Assembly: GCA_003223675.1 (NCBI GenBank)
Contig: QHVW01000933.1
Span: 1-6,797 of the forward strand
DNA from: Acidobacteriota bacterium
GTDB taxonomy: Bacteria > Acidobacteriota > Thermoanaerobaculia > Multivoradales > UBA5704
DNA length: 6,797 nucleotides
Direction of reading: 5' to 3'
The translations under genes and the position numbers were made by a program. Positions 1 to 5,972 of this stretch are shown piece by piece (the stretch's first letter is position 1; each line of letters starts with the position of its first letter). Under the pieces are notes generated by a model that searched no databases, was not told where the DNA came from, and saw nothing but the letters and a program-made list of their open reading frames with translations.

Positions 1-263
1 TTGTCCCGCTTGGCCTTGGAGTAGATCGTCAACATCCAGAATTCATTCGGCTCATGACGGACGAAATAGATGACTCGTAAACCTCCGCGCTTCCCCTTGC
101 CCGGCCGTGCCCAACGTAACTTGCGCACGCCACCCGAGCCGGGAATGACTTGACCAGCCTCTGGATTTTGCAACATGAACTGCTGTAATTCGGCGTACTC
201 CTCGTCATCCAGATAGAGAGGACAGATCCTCTCGAAGATTGACGATTCAATGAACGTGAACAT
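1..263 (-). CDS. HigB/RelE-like type II toxin (3' end cut by window)
   Basis: Reading the minus strand from ATG at 263 gives 87 codons with no stop before the window edge, starting MFTFIESSIFERICPLYLDDEEY. The segments NPEAGQVIPGSGGVRKLRW, RPGKGKRGGLRVIYF and FWMLTIYSKAKRD match the pattern of RelE-superfamily toxins of the HigB type. These act in the cytoplasm as ribosome-dependent mRNA interferases. Family members are usually about 100-115 residues, so only the C-terminal end is missing. In higBA operons the toxin gene comes first, so the antitoxin, usually an HTH (XRE) protein, would be expected just beyond the left edge; it is not seen. Base composition is visibly less G+C-rich than the neighbours, which suggests acquisition by transfer. 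A second ATG at 268 opens a different frame that lacks family features. Confidence 0.82.
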   Translation of the reverse strand, partial: MFTFIESSIFERICPLYLDDEEYAELQQFMLQNPEAGQVIPGSGGVRKLRWARPGKGKRGGLRVIYFVRHEPNEFWMLTIYSKAKRD

Positions 264-271
264 CGCATGTC

Positions 272-300
272 ACTATACGCCTTTGGCGTACCACGAGCAA
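272..300 (-). promoter_or_regulatory. Possible toxin promoter with internal palindrome
   Basis: On the minus strand TTGCTC (300-295) and TATAGT (277-272) are separated by 17 bp and resemble sigma-70 -35 and -10 boxes (3/6 and 5/6 matches). The perfect inverted repeat TACGCC-TTT-GGCGTA (276-290) fills most of the spacer and touches the -10 box, a good position for a repressor such as the toxin-antitoxin complex. Transcription would begin almost at the toxin ATG (263), giving a very short or absent leader, and no Shine-Dalgarno sequence is visible. The call rests on sequence pattern only. Confidence 0.35.
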
Positions 301-353
301 GGCCTGCCTACCTCCTCGAAGTGGCCTCACCCCCTGGCTCCTCTCCACTCCGA

Positions 354-402
354 CCGCCCTGGAGGGGTCCCAGGCTGGTGAATATCCGCCCCTCCAGGGC
401 GG
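354..402. repeat. Perfect 14-bp inverted repeat, 21-nt loop
   Basis: CCGCCCTGGAGGGG at 354-367 is exactly complementary to CCCCTCCAGGGCGG at 389-402. It lies between the end of the NACHT-FGE gene and the start of the toxin gene, both on the minus strand. It could fold as a strong hairpin in the NACHT-FGE transcript. No T-tract follows on the minus strand, so it is not a classical intrinsic terminator. It may instead be a 3'-end stabiliser or a trace of a mobile or palindromic element. A smaller inverted pair, CTGGAC (418-423) and GTCCAG (440-445), lies next to it. Confidence 0.6.
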
Positions 403-429
403 GTCCCCCCAGCCCCCCTGGACTCCCCC
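389..429 (-). other. G-run cluster, potential G-quadruplex
   Basis: On the minus strand there are G5 (429-425), G6 (418-413), G6 (410-405) and G4 (392-389) runs with loops of 6, 2 and 12 nt. Four runs of at least four Gs could form a quadruplex in the mRNA downstream of the NACHT-FGE stop, or in the DNA. The last run is also part of the right arm of the 14-bp inverted repeat, so the two structures would compete. The third loop is long, so stability is uncertain. Confidence 0.35.
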
Positions 430-465
430 ACAAGAAGAGGTCCAGAGTTTCAGAGACCAGAGGGG

Positions 466-3252
466 TCAGAGCTCAGAGGAGAATGGGAGCACGACGACAC
501 GAAATCCGATGCCGCCGCGGCGGCCGGCCGGCCCGCCCCTGCCGCGGTACGCACAACGGACGAGCCTGGAGTCGTCGAAGTACGAGCCGCCGCGCAGAAC
601 CCGGAGGATTTGCGAAGGTGCTTTGATATCTTCGCGGCCATCCTGCCGCTTGTAGGGATAGCGGAAAGTGGTATTGAAGCGCTCCGTCCCCCAGAGGCTC
701 CGCGTCCACTCACAGACGTTGCCGCTCATCTCCTCGCACCCTGAGGGGCTGGACCCTCCAGGGAAGCAACCCCCAGCGCTGACGTCCTGGACCTTGGCTT
801 CGGTGTTCGCCCGGTCCGGATCGAAGTCGTCACCCCAAGGGTATTTCCTCCCGTCGGTCCCGCGCGCCGCCTTCTCCCATTCCGCCTCGGAGGGCAGGCT
901 CACGCTCCATCCCTCCGGCAAGCGGCCCTCCTTGCGCCAGCGGCCCTCCAGCCACCGGCAGAAGCCCAGGGCCTCGAACCAGCTCACCCAGATCACCGGT
1001 TGATTGCCGGGGCCGCGCAGGCTGTCCGGATCTTCCGGCTGCTCTCCGGTGGCTTTCACATATTCCCGGAACTGGGCCACGGTCACCGGGTACCGGCCGA
1101 TCTGGTATTCGTAGGGAAGATCGCAGTCGTGGGCCGGCATCTCGTCCTCATAACCCTCCGGGTCGTCCTCCTCGCTCCCCATGCGGAACGGCCCGGCGGG
1201 CACGGTGCGGAGCTCCAGGGCCTCCACGGTCATGACCTCGGGCCGGGGGTCTCCCACCGCGGCCAGGGCCTTGCCGGCCCCGGCCCGGCGGGCGGGCTCG
1301 ACCCGGCCGGCGGCCCGCAGGGTGTCGAGGAGGGCGGCGACCACCTTCTGCCGGCAGTCCGCCGTCACGGCACCGGGACCGGCATCCGCCACCGCCTCCC
1401 CCATCCAGACCGCGGCCTCGCCCGGCGGACCCGGAGACCGGTCCAGCAGGCCCTCGACGACCTCGCTCGCCGCCTGCTCCCACTGGTCGACGATGGCCAG
1501 ATGCCCGATGGTGAGGAGGACCACCTCATGCCATGGAGCCTTGCCCACGTGCGGTGCCAGGGCTTCAACCAGGGTGCTGCTCCCTTCCCGGGCCTTGCGT
1601 GCCAGGGCCACCGCCGCCAGGTATTCCTGAAAGGTCAGATGGATGAAGCCGTAGTGGTGCTCGCCGCGGCTGAGGAGAAGCGACGAGTGGTCCCGGACGT
1701 CCTTGAGGAAGCTTGCGGCGGCGCGGGCCGGGTCTGCGTGCCCGCGGCCGGCGCAGAGGGACTCCAGCTTGCGCAGCAGCTCTCCCTCCTTGACCAATCC
1801 GACGCCGGGCGAGACCTCGTGCATCCAGAGGGCGAGAGGCTCCAGGATCTTCATCGTCTCCACCAGATCCACCTCTTGGCCCGACCGTCCCGCCAGGCTG
1901 CGGGCCAGGTTCCAATGCTTGAGGAGCGTCTCGACGTAGTTCTTGTAGAGCTCCACCCGGCGGTCCGGGAGGGCGATGCCGCCGCGCTTCATCAGCGCCA
2001 GGATGGTGAGGAGCAGCGGGTTGGCCGCCAGGGACCGCACTCCAGGGCTGGTGCGGACCGCTTCCAGAAGCTCCACGCGCTCCTGCTCGGCCTGGGCCCG
2101 GGCCACCTCCGTGTCGCTGCCCACGGCCTTTTCGAGGGCGGCCGTCCACTTGCCGAGGAAGGCCTCGATCTCCTCGCCGTCGAAGTCGACCAGGGTGGCC
2201 TCCACCAAGCCCTCCGCGGCCAGCCGGACCTCGCGGTAGCCCACGATCCGGCTGGTCAGGACGAAGCGGTTGCCGCCCTTGCCGGCCTTGCGGTGGCGGG
2301 AGTAGAAGTCCCGCACCCGGTCGACCACCAGATGCCGGCGCCCGGCGTCCCGCACCTCGTCGAGGCCGTCCAGGAGGAGGAGGGCGCTCCCTTCCTGGAG
2401 GGCCCGCGCGAGCAGGGCTCCGAGGGGGACCTGGATCTTCCGCTCCTCCTCGTAGTAGCGCGCGATGAACGCGTCCAGAGAGACGTCCTTGTCGGCCAGG
2501 GCGTTGGCATAGGCGGCCAAGGGGAGGAGGATGGGGAGCCTGCCACCGAGCCCCAGGGCCTCTCCCTGACCGGAGGCGAGCGCCAGGGCCAGGACCTTGA
2601 GGAAGGTGGTCTTGCCCGCGCCGGGATCTCCCAGCAGGACCAGGCCGCCGTGCTTCTGGAGGAGGTCCAGCACCGGCACGGGCGCGGACAGGCGCTCTCC
2701 CATGTCCGCTCCCTCCTCGGCGGCCGGCAGCCGGCCGGCGACGCGGAGCTGGCGGGCCCAGGTCTCTCCTTCCGGCGTGTGCAGGCGGGCCTTCAGAGGG
2801 ACGTACATCTCCAGGAGCGGCAGCTTGAGGGCGACGCGGTCCGAGACGCCCATGCCCCGGAGGTCGAGATAGCGGTAGGCATCCACCAGGTACTGGAGGT
2901 AGGCCTGGGCGGCTTTTTCCAGATCCGGCTGCGGCGCCCCCAGCCCGAGCCGGCGCAGGAAATCCGCGGCCTCGGGGGCTTCGACGCGGACTTCCAGGTG
3001 CTCGATCGAGGGGGGTGCGTCCGGGCGCGCCGGGGCCGGGGGCTCGGGACGGCGCAGAAGCCCGAGACGGATCACCACCACAATCGGGGCGGCGATCCAA
3101 AGGACGAGTTGTACCAGGCTGGCCAGCCCCTGGATCTGCGACGACTGCTTGCCGGCCAGGTCCAGCAGGGGCGGCAACCACCATCGAGCCGACAGGCCCA
3201 GGAGGACCAGGGCCAGCACCAGTGCGCCGGAGAGGAGCCACTTTTTCAGCAT
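466..3252 (-). CDS. Membrane-anchored NACHT NTPase with C-terminal FGE-sulfatase/C-type lectin-fold domain
   Basis: 928 residues from ATG at 3252. An in-frame TTG at 3291 would add 13 residues, but ATG is preferred because it gives a start MLKK directly before a membrane helix. No convincing Shine-Dalgarno precedes either start. Two hydrophobic helices (about residues 5-20 and 43-65), with basic residues before the first and after the second, suggest a hairpin anchor with the rest in the cytoplasm. The segments YRYLDLRGM and LPLLEMYVPLKAR (126-156) are typical of the stretch before NACHT domains. Walker A is GDPGAGKTT (208-216), Walker B is ALLLLDGLDEV (290-300), and a sensor-like FVLTSRIVGYRE follows at 330-341. 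After a helical region, an FGE-sulfatase domain fills 683-928, with VPAGPFRMGS, SLPSEAEWEKAARG, YPWG, MSGNVCEW and RVLRGGS...IGFRVV. STAND/NACHT proteins act as NTP-driven switches, and bacterial members include anti-phage sensors. The defence role and ligand here are inferred. Confidence 0.9.
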   Translation of the reverse strand: MLKKWLLSGALVLALVLLGLSARWWLPPLLDLAGKQSSQIQGLASLVQLVLWIAAPIVVVIRLGLLRRPEPPAPARPDAPPSIEHLEVRVEAPEAADFLRRLGLGAPQPDLEKAAQAYLQYLVDAYRYLDLRGMGVSDRVALKLPLLEMYVPLKARLHTPEGETWARQLRVAGRLPAAEEGADMGERLSAPVPVLDLLQKHGGLVLLGDPGAGKTTFLKVLALALASGQGEALGLGGRLPILLPLAAYANALADKDVSLDAFIARYYEEERKIQVPLGALLARALQEGSALLLLDGLDEVRDAGRRHLVVDRVRDFYSRHRKAGKGGNRFVLTSRIVGYREVRLAAEGLVEATLVDFDGEEIEAFLGKWTAALEKAVGSDTEVARAQAEQERVELLEAVRTSPGVRSLAANPLLLTILALMKRGGIALPDRRVELYKNYVETLLKHWNLARSLAGRSGQEVDLVETMKILEPLALWMHEVSPGVGLVKEGELLRKLESLCAGRGHADPARAAASFLKDVRDHSSLLLSRGEHHYGFIHLTFQEYLAAVALARKAREGSSTLVEALAPHVGKAPWHEVVLLTIGHLAIVDQWEQAASEVVEGLLDRSPGPPGEAAVWMGEAVADAGPGAVTADCRQKVVAALLDTLRAAGRVEPARRAGAGKALAAVGDPRPEVMTVEALELRTVPAGPFRMGSEEDDPEGYEDEMPAHDCDLPYEYQIGRYPVTVAQFREYVKATGEQPEDPDSLRGPGNQPVIWVSWFEALGFCRWLEGRWRKEGRLPEGWSVSLPSEAEWEKAARGTDGRKYPWGDDFDPDRANTEAKVQDVSAGGCFPGGSSPSGCEEMSGNVCEWTRSLWGTERFNTTFRYPYKRQDGREDIKAPSQILRVLRGGSYFDDSRLVRCAYRGRGGPAGRRGGIGFRVVVLPFSSEL
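496..603 (-). other. Candidate variable region (DGR-target-like) at end of FGE domain
   Basis: Residues 884-919 of the NACHT-FGE protein run from RVLRGGSY to IGFRVV at the extreme C-terminus, where diversity-generating retroelements (DGRs) rewrite C-type-lectin-fold target proteins. Positions that are often Asn in related proteins and in template repeats are here Phe, Asp, Ser, Arg, Leu, Val and Gly. Many codons end in C (TAC TTC GAC GAC TCC, then CTC GTC), as expected if AAC template codons became NNC. GC-rich codon use alone could give the same pattern. No copy of this segment (template repeat) and no reverse transcriptase were found in the window. Confidence 0.3.
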
Positions 3253-3349
3253 GATCCGCAGAGATCGTACCGCAGGAGCCCGGCCCTCCAATCAGGCTCC
3301 TCTCGCCGCTCTCCAGTACGGCGCCGCGTCGCGTCCAGAGATGAGCTGA

Positions 3350-3378
3350 TTGACACCGAAGGTTCTTCCTTCCAGAAT
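3350..3378 (+). promoter_or_regulatory. Predicted sigma-70 promoter for the 3461-4813 gene set
   Basis: A consensus -35 box TTGACA (3350-3355) is followed after 17 bp by CAGAAT (3373-3378), a 4/6 match to the -10 consensus. Transcription would start near 3385, leaving a leader of about 75 nt before the first gene at 3461. The same 208-bp intergenic region must also carry the promoter for the divergent NACHT-FGE gene. The only candidate seen there is weak: TTGGAG and TACGAT on the minus strand, 16 bp apart, with TACGAT ending 11 nt before the ATG at 3252. Confidence 0.4.
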
Positions 3379-3428
3379 AACCACGCCTCATTGGACGACG
3401 GATGTGGCCGCGCCTTGGGGTTGACCAA

Positions 3429-3440
3429 GCCTTCGAAGGC
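3429..3440. promoter_or_regulatory. 12-bp perfect palindrome before the Shine-Dalgarno
   Basis: GCCTTCGAAGGC is a perfect palindrome in the leader of the plus-strand gene set, ending two bases before the GGAGGAAGGG Shine-Dalgarno sequence (3443-3452). It could be an operator half-site pair or a small hairpin affecting translation start. With only 12 bp it could also be chance in GC-rich DNA. Confidence 0.25.
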
Positions 3441-3460
3441 GCGGAGGAAGGGATGACGCG

Positions 3461-4033
3461 ATGAGACGACATCAGGACGACAGCGGCCTCCGCATCCCGG
3501 AGGCTCTCCGCCATGAGGCTCAGGAGATCTTCAAGCTGACCGACTCGTTCTGCGCCGAGCACCTGGACGCCGAGTACGGCGATCTGTGCCGCAAGCTCGT
3601 GGCCAAGCTGGCCCGCAAGCGTCCCTCGCCGCTCGAACGCGGCGACCTGCGCATTTGGGCCGGAGCAGTCATCTACACCCTTGGGAGCGTGAATTTCCTG
3701 TTTGACCGCTCGCAACGCCTGCATTTGACGGGAGACCAGTTGAGCATGCTCACCGGGATCCCCAAGAGAACCCTGGCAGCCAAGGCGAAGCTGATCCGCG
3801 ATCTTCTGCGTATCGGTCCGATGGAGCCCGAGCTTTGCCGCCGGGAGATCTTGGACTCGCATCCGCTGGCTTGGTTGATCTCCGTGAACGGCGTGATCGT
3901 AGACGCGCGCGACATGCCGCCAGAAATTCAAGCGATCGCCCGCCGGAAGGGCCTGATCCCCGAGCTTCCAGTACCCACTCCCAAGCGAGTCGAGAAGCAT
4001 GAGCCGCAGAAAAAAGGCCGCACCTCTAAATAG
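3461..4033 (+). CDS. DUF6398-family protein
   Basis: 190 residues, preceded by a strong Shine-Dalgarno GGAGGAAGGG (3443-3452) eight bases before ATG. An ATG at 3453 is ruled out because it meets a stop after three codons. The core, about residues 20-165, carries FCAEHLDAEYGDLCRKL, KLARKRPSPL, WAGAVIYTLGSVNFLFD, an HTH-like stretch LSMLTGIPKRTLAAKAKLIRD (about 94-114) and HPLAWLISVNGVIVDAR followed by ARRKGLIP. From memory of the family this is the DUF6398 pattern, whose function is not established. The helical stretch resembles the recognition part of a DNA-binding HTH, so a regulatory role is possible but unproven. The C-terminus is basic (KKGRTSK). Its last 35 nt overlap the next gene, so the two are probably translated from one message. 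Confidence 0.8.
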   Translation: MRRHQDDSGLRIPEALRHEAQEIFKLTDSFCAEHLDAEYGDLCRKLVAKLARKRPSPLERGDLRIWAGAVIYTLGSVNFLFDRSQRLHLTGDQLSMLTGIPKRTLAAKAKLIRDLLRIGPMEPELCRREILDSHPLAWLISVNGVIVDARDMPPEIQAIARRKGLIPELPVPTPKRVEKHEPQKKGRTSK

Positions 4034-4622
4034 CGGCGCCGAGCAATCGCCGAAGAAAACGCCGGTTCTCGATCGCCTCGAGCCCTGGGAGGCTCAAGCC
4101 GTCCTGCGCCGGTTGCTCGCCGCCCATCCGAACCTCGGGATCGAGGCCGAGCAGATCTCCAAGTCGCTCCTGGGTGAAATCTCGCTCGAAATCGTCGCCG
4201 ACGACGTGGAGGACGCCATAAGATCTCTGAGCCTCGATGACCTCAATGGGCGCGCCGGCCGGCACTCTTGGGGATATGTGGAACCTTCCGAGGCAGCATG
4301 GGAGCTGCTCGAGGAGACGGTGAACCCCTTCCTGGAGGACATGAAGCGCCGGATGGATCTCGGGCTCGAGGCCGAGACCTTGGAGGTCTGTAAGGGTATC
4401 TTGCTCGGCCTCTACAGCGCTCGCGAAGAAAAGGCTGGCACAGTCGTCGGGTGGGCGCCCGATTTTCTCGAAGAGACCGCCGCCGGCACATCGCTGACTT
4501 GGTGTGCCGGCAGGGACAAGAAAGAAACCGCACGCCGCGAGCGCGCGCGGCTTCTCCATGAGTTTGCGAAGGAGAGCACCCCCGAATGGGAGGCACTCAT
4601 TCGGCGGGTCTTGTCGCGATGA
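3999..4622 (+). CDS. Conserved hypothetical protein
   Basis: 207 residues with no recognised functional domain. It is predicted soluble and largely helical, with no signal peptide or membrane segment. The N-terminus is basic (MSRRKKAAP). The middle contains VLDRLEPWEAQAVLRRLLAA, acidic SLDDLNGRAGRHSWGYVEP and EAAWELLEETVNPFLEDM, a pattern I associate with widespread uncharacterised bacterial proteins. The C-terminal third ends in a charged helix (KKETARRERARLLHEFAKE). The start at 3999 lies 35 nt inside the upstream DUF6398 gene with only a weak GAGAAG before it, which suggests translational coupling. It overlaps the next small gene by ATGA. The conserved pairing with DUF6398 would be the best lead to function. 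Confidence 0.75.
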   Translation: MSRRKKAAPLNSGAEQSPKKTPVLDRLEPWEAQAVLRRLLAAHPNLGIEAEQISKSLLGEISLEIVADDVEDAIRSLSLDDLNGRAGRHSWGYVEPSEAAWELLEETVNPFLEDMKRRMDLGLEAETLEVCKGILLGLYSAREEKAGTVVGWAPDFLEETAAGTSLTWCAGRDKKETARRERARLLHEFAKESTPEWEALIRRVLSR

Positions 4623-4813
4623 CGCGGCTGCCTTTGAGGCAAGACCGGGGTCTCTCCGAGCGTATCGATCTGACCGACGCGGAGGTCGAGCGGCTCGCTG
4701 AGGTCATGGATCGCGGCTTCTCTCCGACGCCTGCTCTCCGCAAGGCGCTCTCGCGGCTCGCCGGCCCGAAGCGGCGGCCGCCGCGGCTGCATTGGAAAGA
4801 GACCACGGCCTGA
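4619..4813 (+). CDS. Small hypothetical protein, 64 residues
   Basis: The ATG at 4619 overlaps the stop of the preceding gene in the arrangement ATGA, a common sign of translational coupling, with GGCGGG about 10 bases upstream as a possible ribosome site. A longer in-frame start at 4586 would lie inside the previous gene and is less likely. The product is charged: an acidic helical part (IDLTDAEVERLAEVMDRGF, about residues 17-35) is followed by a basic tail (GPKRRPPRLHWKE). No family is recognised. It may be a small partner of the upstream protein, or a spurious frame in GC-rich DNA; the overlap and absence of a gap favour a real gene. Confidence 0.45.
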   Translation: MTRLPLRQDRGLSERIDLTDAEVERLAEVMDRGFSPTPALRKALSRLAGPKRRPPRLHWKETTA

Positions 4814-4991
4814 TCCATGCCCCTCCGCATCGAGGTGCTCGGACGACAGCATCGACCGCTGCCCCGCGGCGTTCCAGGAGGTCATCATCGACGCCTTCGC
4901 AAGGGCCGAGCAGGCCGGTCCCGGCGTTCGCTCCCGGCGCGGAATCCGGGGCCTTCCGGCCGGGTTACTGAGGGCGAGGAGGATCTCTCGC

Positions 4992-5624
4992 ATGAGCCGA
5001 GCCCCGTTCGCGTTGGCGCTTCTGTTCTCCGCCCTTCTTCTGGCCGCCCTGCCTCTCGCCGCCCAGCCGTCCGCCCCGCACTGCCTGAGCGTGCGGGAGC
5101 AGGACCCGGACACCGGAGCCATCGTCCAGAAGACCCACCTCGCGCCGAGCGCTCCCGGCAGCATCGATCCCCTCTTCGTCTGGACGTCGGACGATCCCGA
5201 TTCGCTGATGTTCGCGGTGGTGAGGAACGGCGGTGCGCTCCGGTACGCCGGCTGCTTCGACATGACCCTCCAAGTGGACGGCCAGCCCATCCCCCTCACC
5301 CGCCTCCGGCACGACAAGGACCCCAACAGCCTCCGCACGGTCGTGGAGTACGTGCGGGCCGAGATCCCCTGGTCCGACGCCCAGAAGCTGGCCACGGCGA
5401 AGTCGATCACCTATACGGTCTGCAAGGATCAGCTCAAGGTGGACGAGAAGCTGGTGTGCGAGACGCGCCACCTGATGGAGGTGGCGGGGCGGTGGCGGCA
5501 GGAGCACCCCGGCGGGCCTCTCGCCGGGGCCGGCGGCTCGTCCGCCGGAGCCGGCAAGCCTCCCGCCGGGGCCGGCGGCTCGTCCGCCGGAGCCGGCAAG
5601 CCTCCCGCCGGGCCCGGCGGCTGA
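4992..5624 (+). CDS. Secreted small protein with Gly/Ala/Pro repeat tail
   Basis: 210 residues with an excellent Shine-Dalgarno (AGGAGG, 4977-4982) nine bases before ATG. Residues 1-24 form a Sec signal peptide (basic start, hydrophobic core FALALLFSALLLAAL, likely cleavage after LAA at 24). The mature part, about 25-175, has four cysteines (CLSV, AGCFD, TVCKD, LVCET) that could form two disulfides in the periplasm or outside. It also has a segment IPWSDAQKLATAKSITYTV resembling a domain end common in uncharacterised envelope proteins. From residue 178 the protein becomes 7-residue repeats AGAGGSS / AGAGKPP until a TGA at 5622-5624. The repeat continues in the same frame past this stop, so the protein may once have been longer. 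The frame stays open upstream of 4992, but the signal peptide and ribosome site fix the start. Function is unknown. Confidence 0.7.
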   Translation: MSRAPFALALLFSALLLAALPLAAQPSAPHCLSVREQDPDTGAIVQKTHLAPSAPGSIDPLFVWTSDDPDSLMFAVVRNGGALRYAGCFDMTLQVDGQPIPLTRLRHDKDPNSLRTVVEYVRAEIPWSDAQKLATAKSITYTVCKDQLKVDEKLVCETRHLMEVAGRWRQEHPGGPLAGAGGSSAGAGKPPAGAGGSSAGAGKPPAGPGG

Positions 5625-5816
5625 CCTGCCGGAGCCGGCGAGCCTCCTGCCGGAGCCGGCAAGCCTTCCGCCGGAGCCGGCGAGCCTCCTGCCGGAGCCG
5701 GCGGTCCATTCGCCGGGGCCGGCGAGCCTTCCGCCGGAGCCGGCGGACCGTTCGCCGGGGCCGGCAGCTCATCCGCCGGGCCCGGCGAGCCTTCCGCCGG
5801 GGCCGGCGAACGCCTC
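5523..5816 (+). repeat. 21-bp tandem repeat array, 14 units
   Basis: Fourteen uninterrupted 21-bp units. The first 12 bases are nearly constant (GCCGGAGCCGGC or GCCGGGGCCGGC; two units have CCC as third codon), followed by nine variable bases. Units 1-2 and 3-4 are identical 42-bp pairs, pointing to recent duplication. Five units lie within or end at the stop of the secreted-protein gene (the stop is in unit 5), and nine follow it. The period is a multiple of three, so several frames on both strands stay open across the array. The GC-rich GCCGGC palindromes could form hairpins between two convergent genes. Confidence 0.9.
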
Positions 5817-5972
5817 ATTTCCTTCGGCCGGCCGACCGCCGGCGTCTTCCGGGCTCCGGCCCGACGGAACGGCCCGGGCGCAGACCCTACACCCCGAAAT
5901 ACCGCGCATCCGGATGCTGGAATACCAGCGCCGACACGCTCGCCTCGGGCTCCATCATGTCCCCCTCGGTGA
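5625..5972 (+). other. In-frame continuation of the repeat protein after the TGA
   Basis: Beyond the stop at 5622-5624 the same frame stays open for 115 codons to a TGA at 5970-5972. It encodes nine further units (AGAGEPP, AGAGKPS, AGAGGPF, AGAGEPS and similar) and then a Pro/Arg-rich tail without recognisable features. The last 86 bases overlap the 3' end of the convergent MetH fragment. This is either the untranslated remainder of a formerly longer protein cut by a nonsense change, or 3' flanking DNA produced by repeat expansion. Confidence 0.45.

Noticed and set aside
496..603. DGR template repeat elsewhere in the window
   Set aside because: I looked by eye for another copy of the GGATTTCGTGTCGTCG end on both strands and found none, so a complete DGR is not claimed.
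3253..3291. Longer N-terminus of the NACHT-FGE protein from TTG at 3291
   Set aside because: The added 13 residues are not hydrophobic. ATG at 3252 starts directly at a typical KK-plus-helix membrane anchor, and GGAGG near 3290 overlaps the TTG itself and so cannot serve it.
1000..3456. 818-codon open frame on the plus strand opposite the NACHT-FGE gene
   Set aside because: It is antisense to a clear NACHT-FGE gene, shows no domain, and is explained by GC third-position bias. The other long minus-strand frame (1565-4000) is rejected for the same reason.
4814..4991. Upstream extension or gene remnant ahead of the secreted protein
   Set aside because: The frame of the secreted protein is open here and reads plausibly (DRCPAAFQEVIIDAF), but there is no start with a ribosome site and no recognised family. 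The signal peptide at 4992 defines the gene.
5523..5816. CRISPR array
   Set aside because: The units are contiguous 21-bp tandem repeats with no unique spacers of constant length, and they lie partly in a coding frame.
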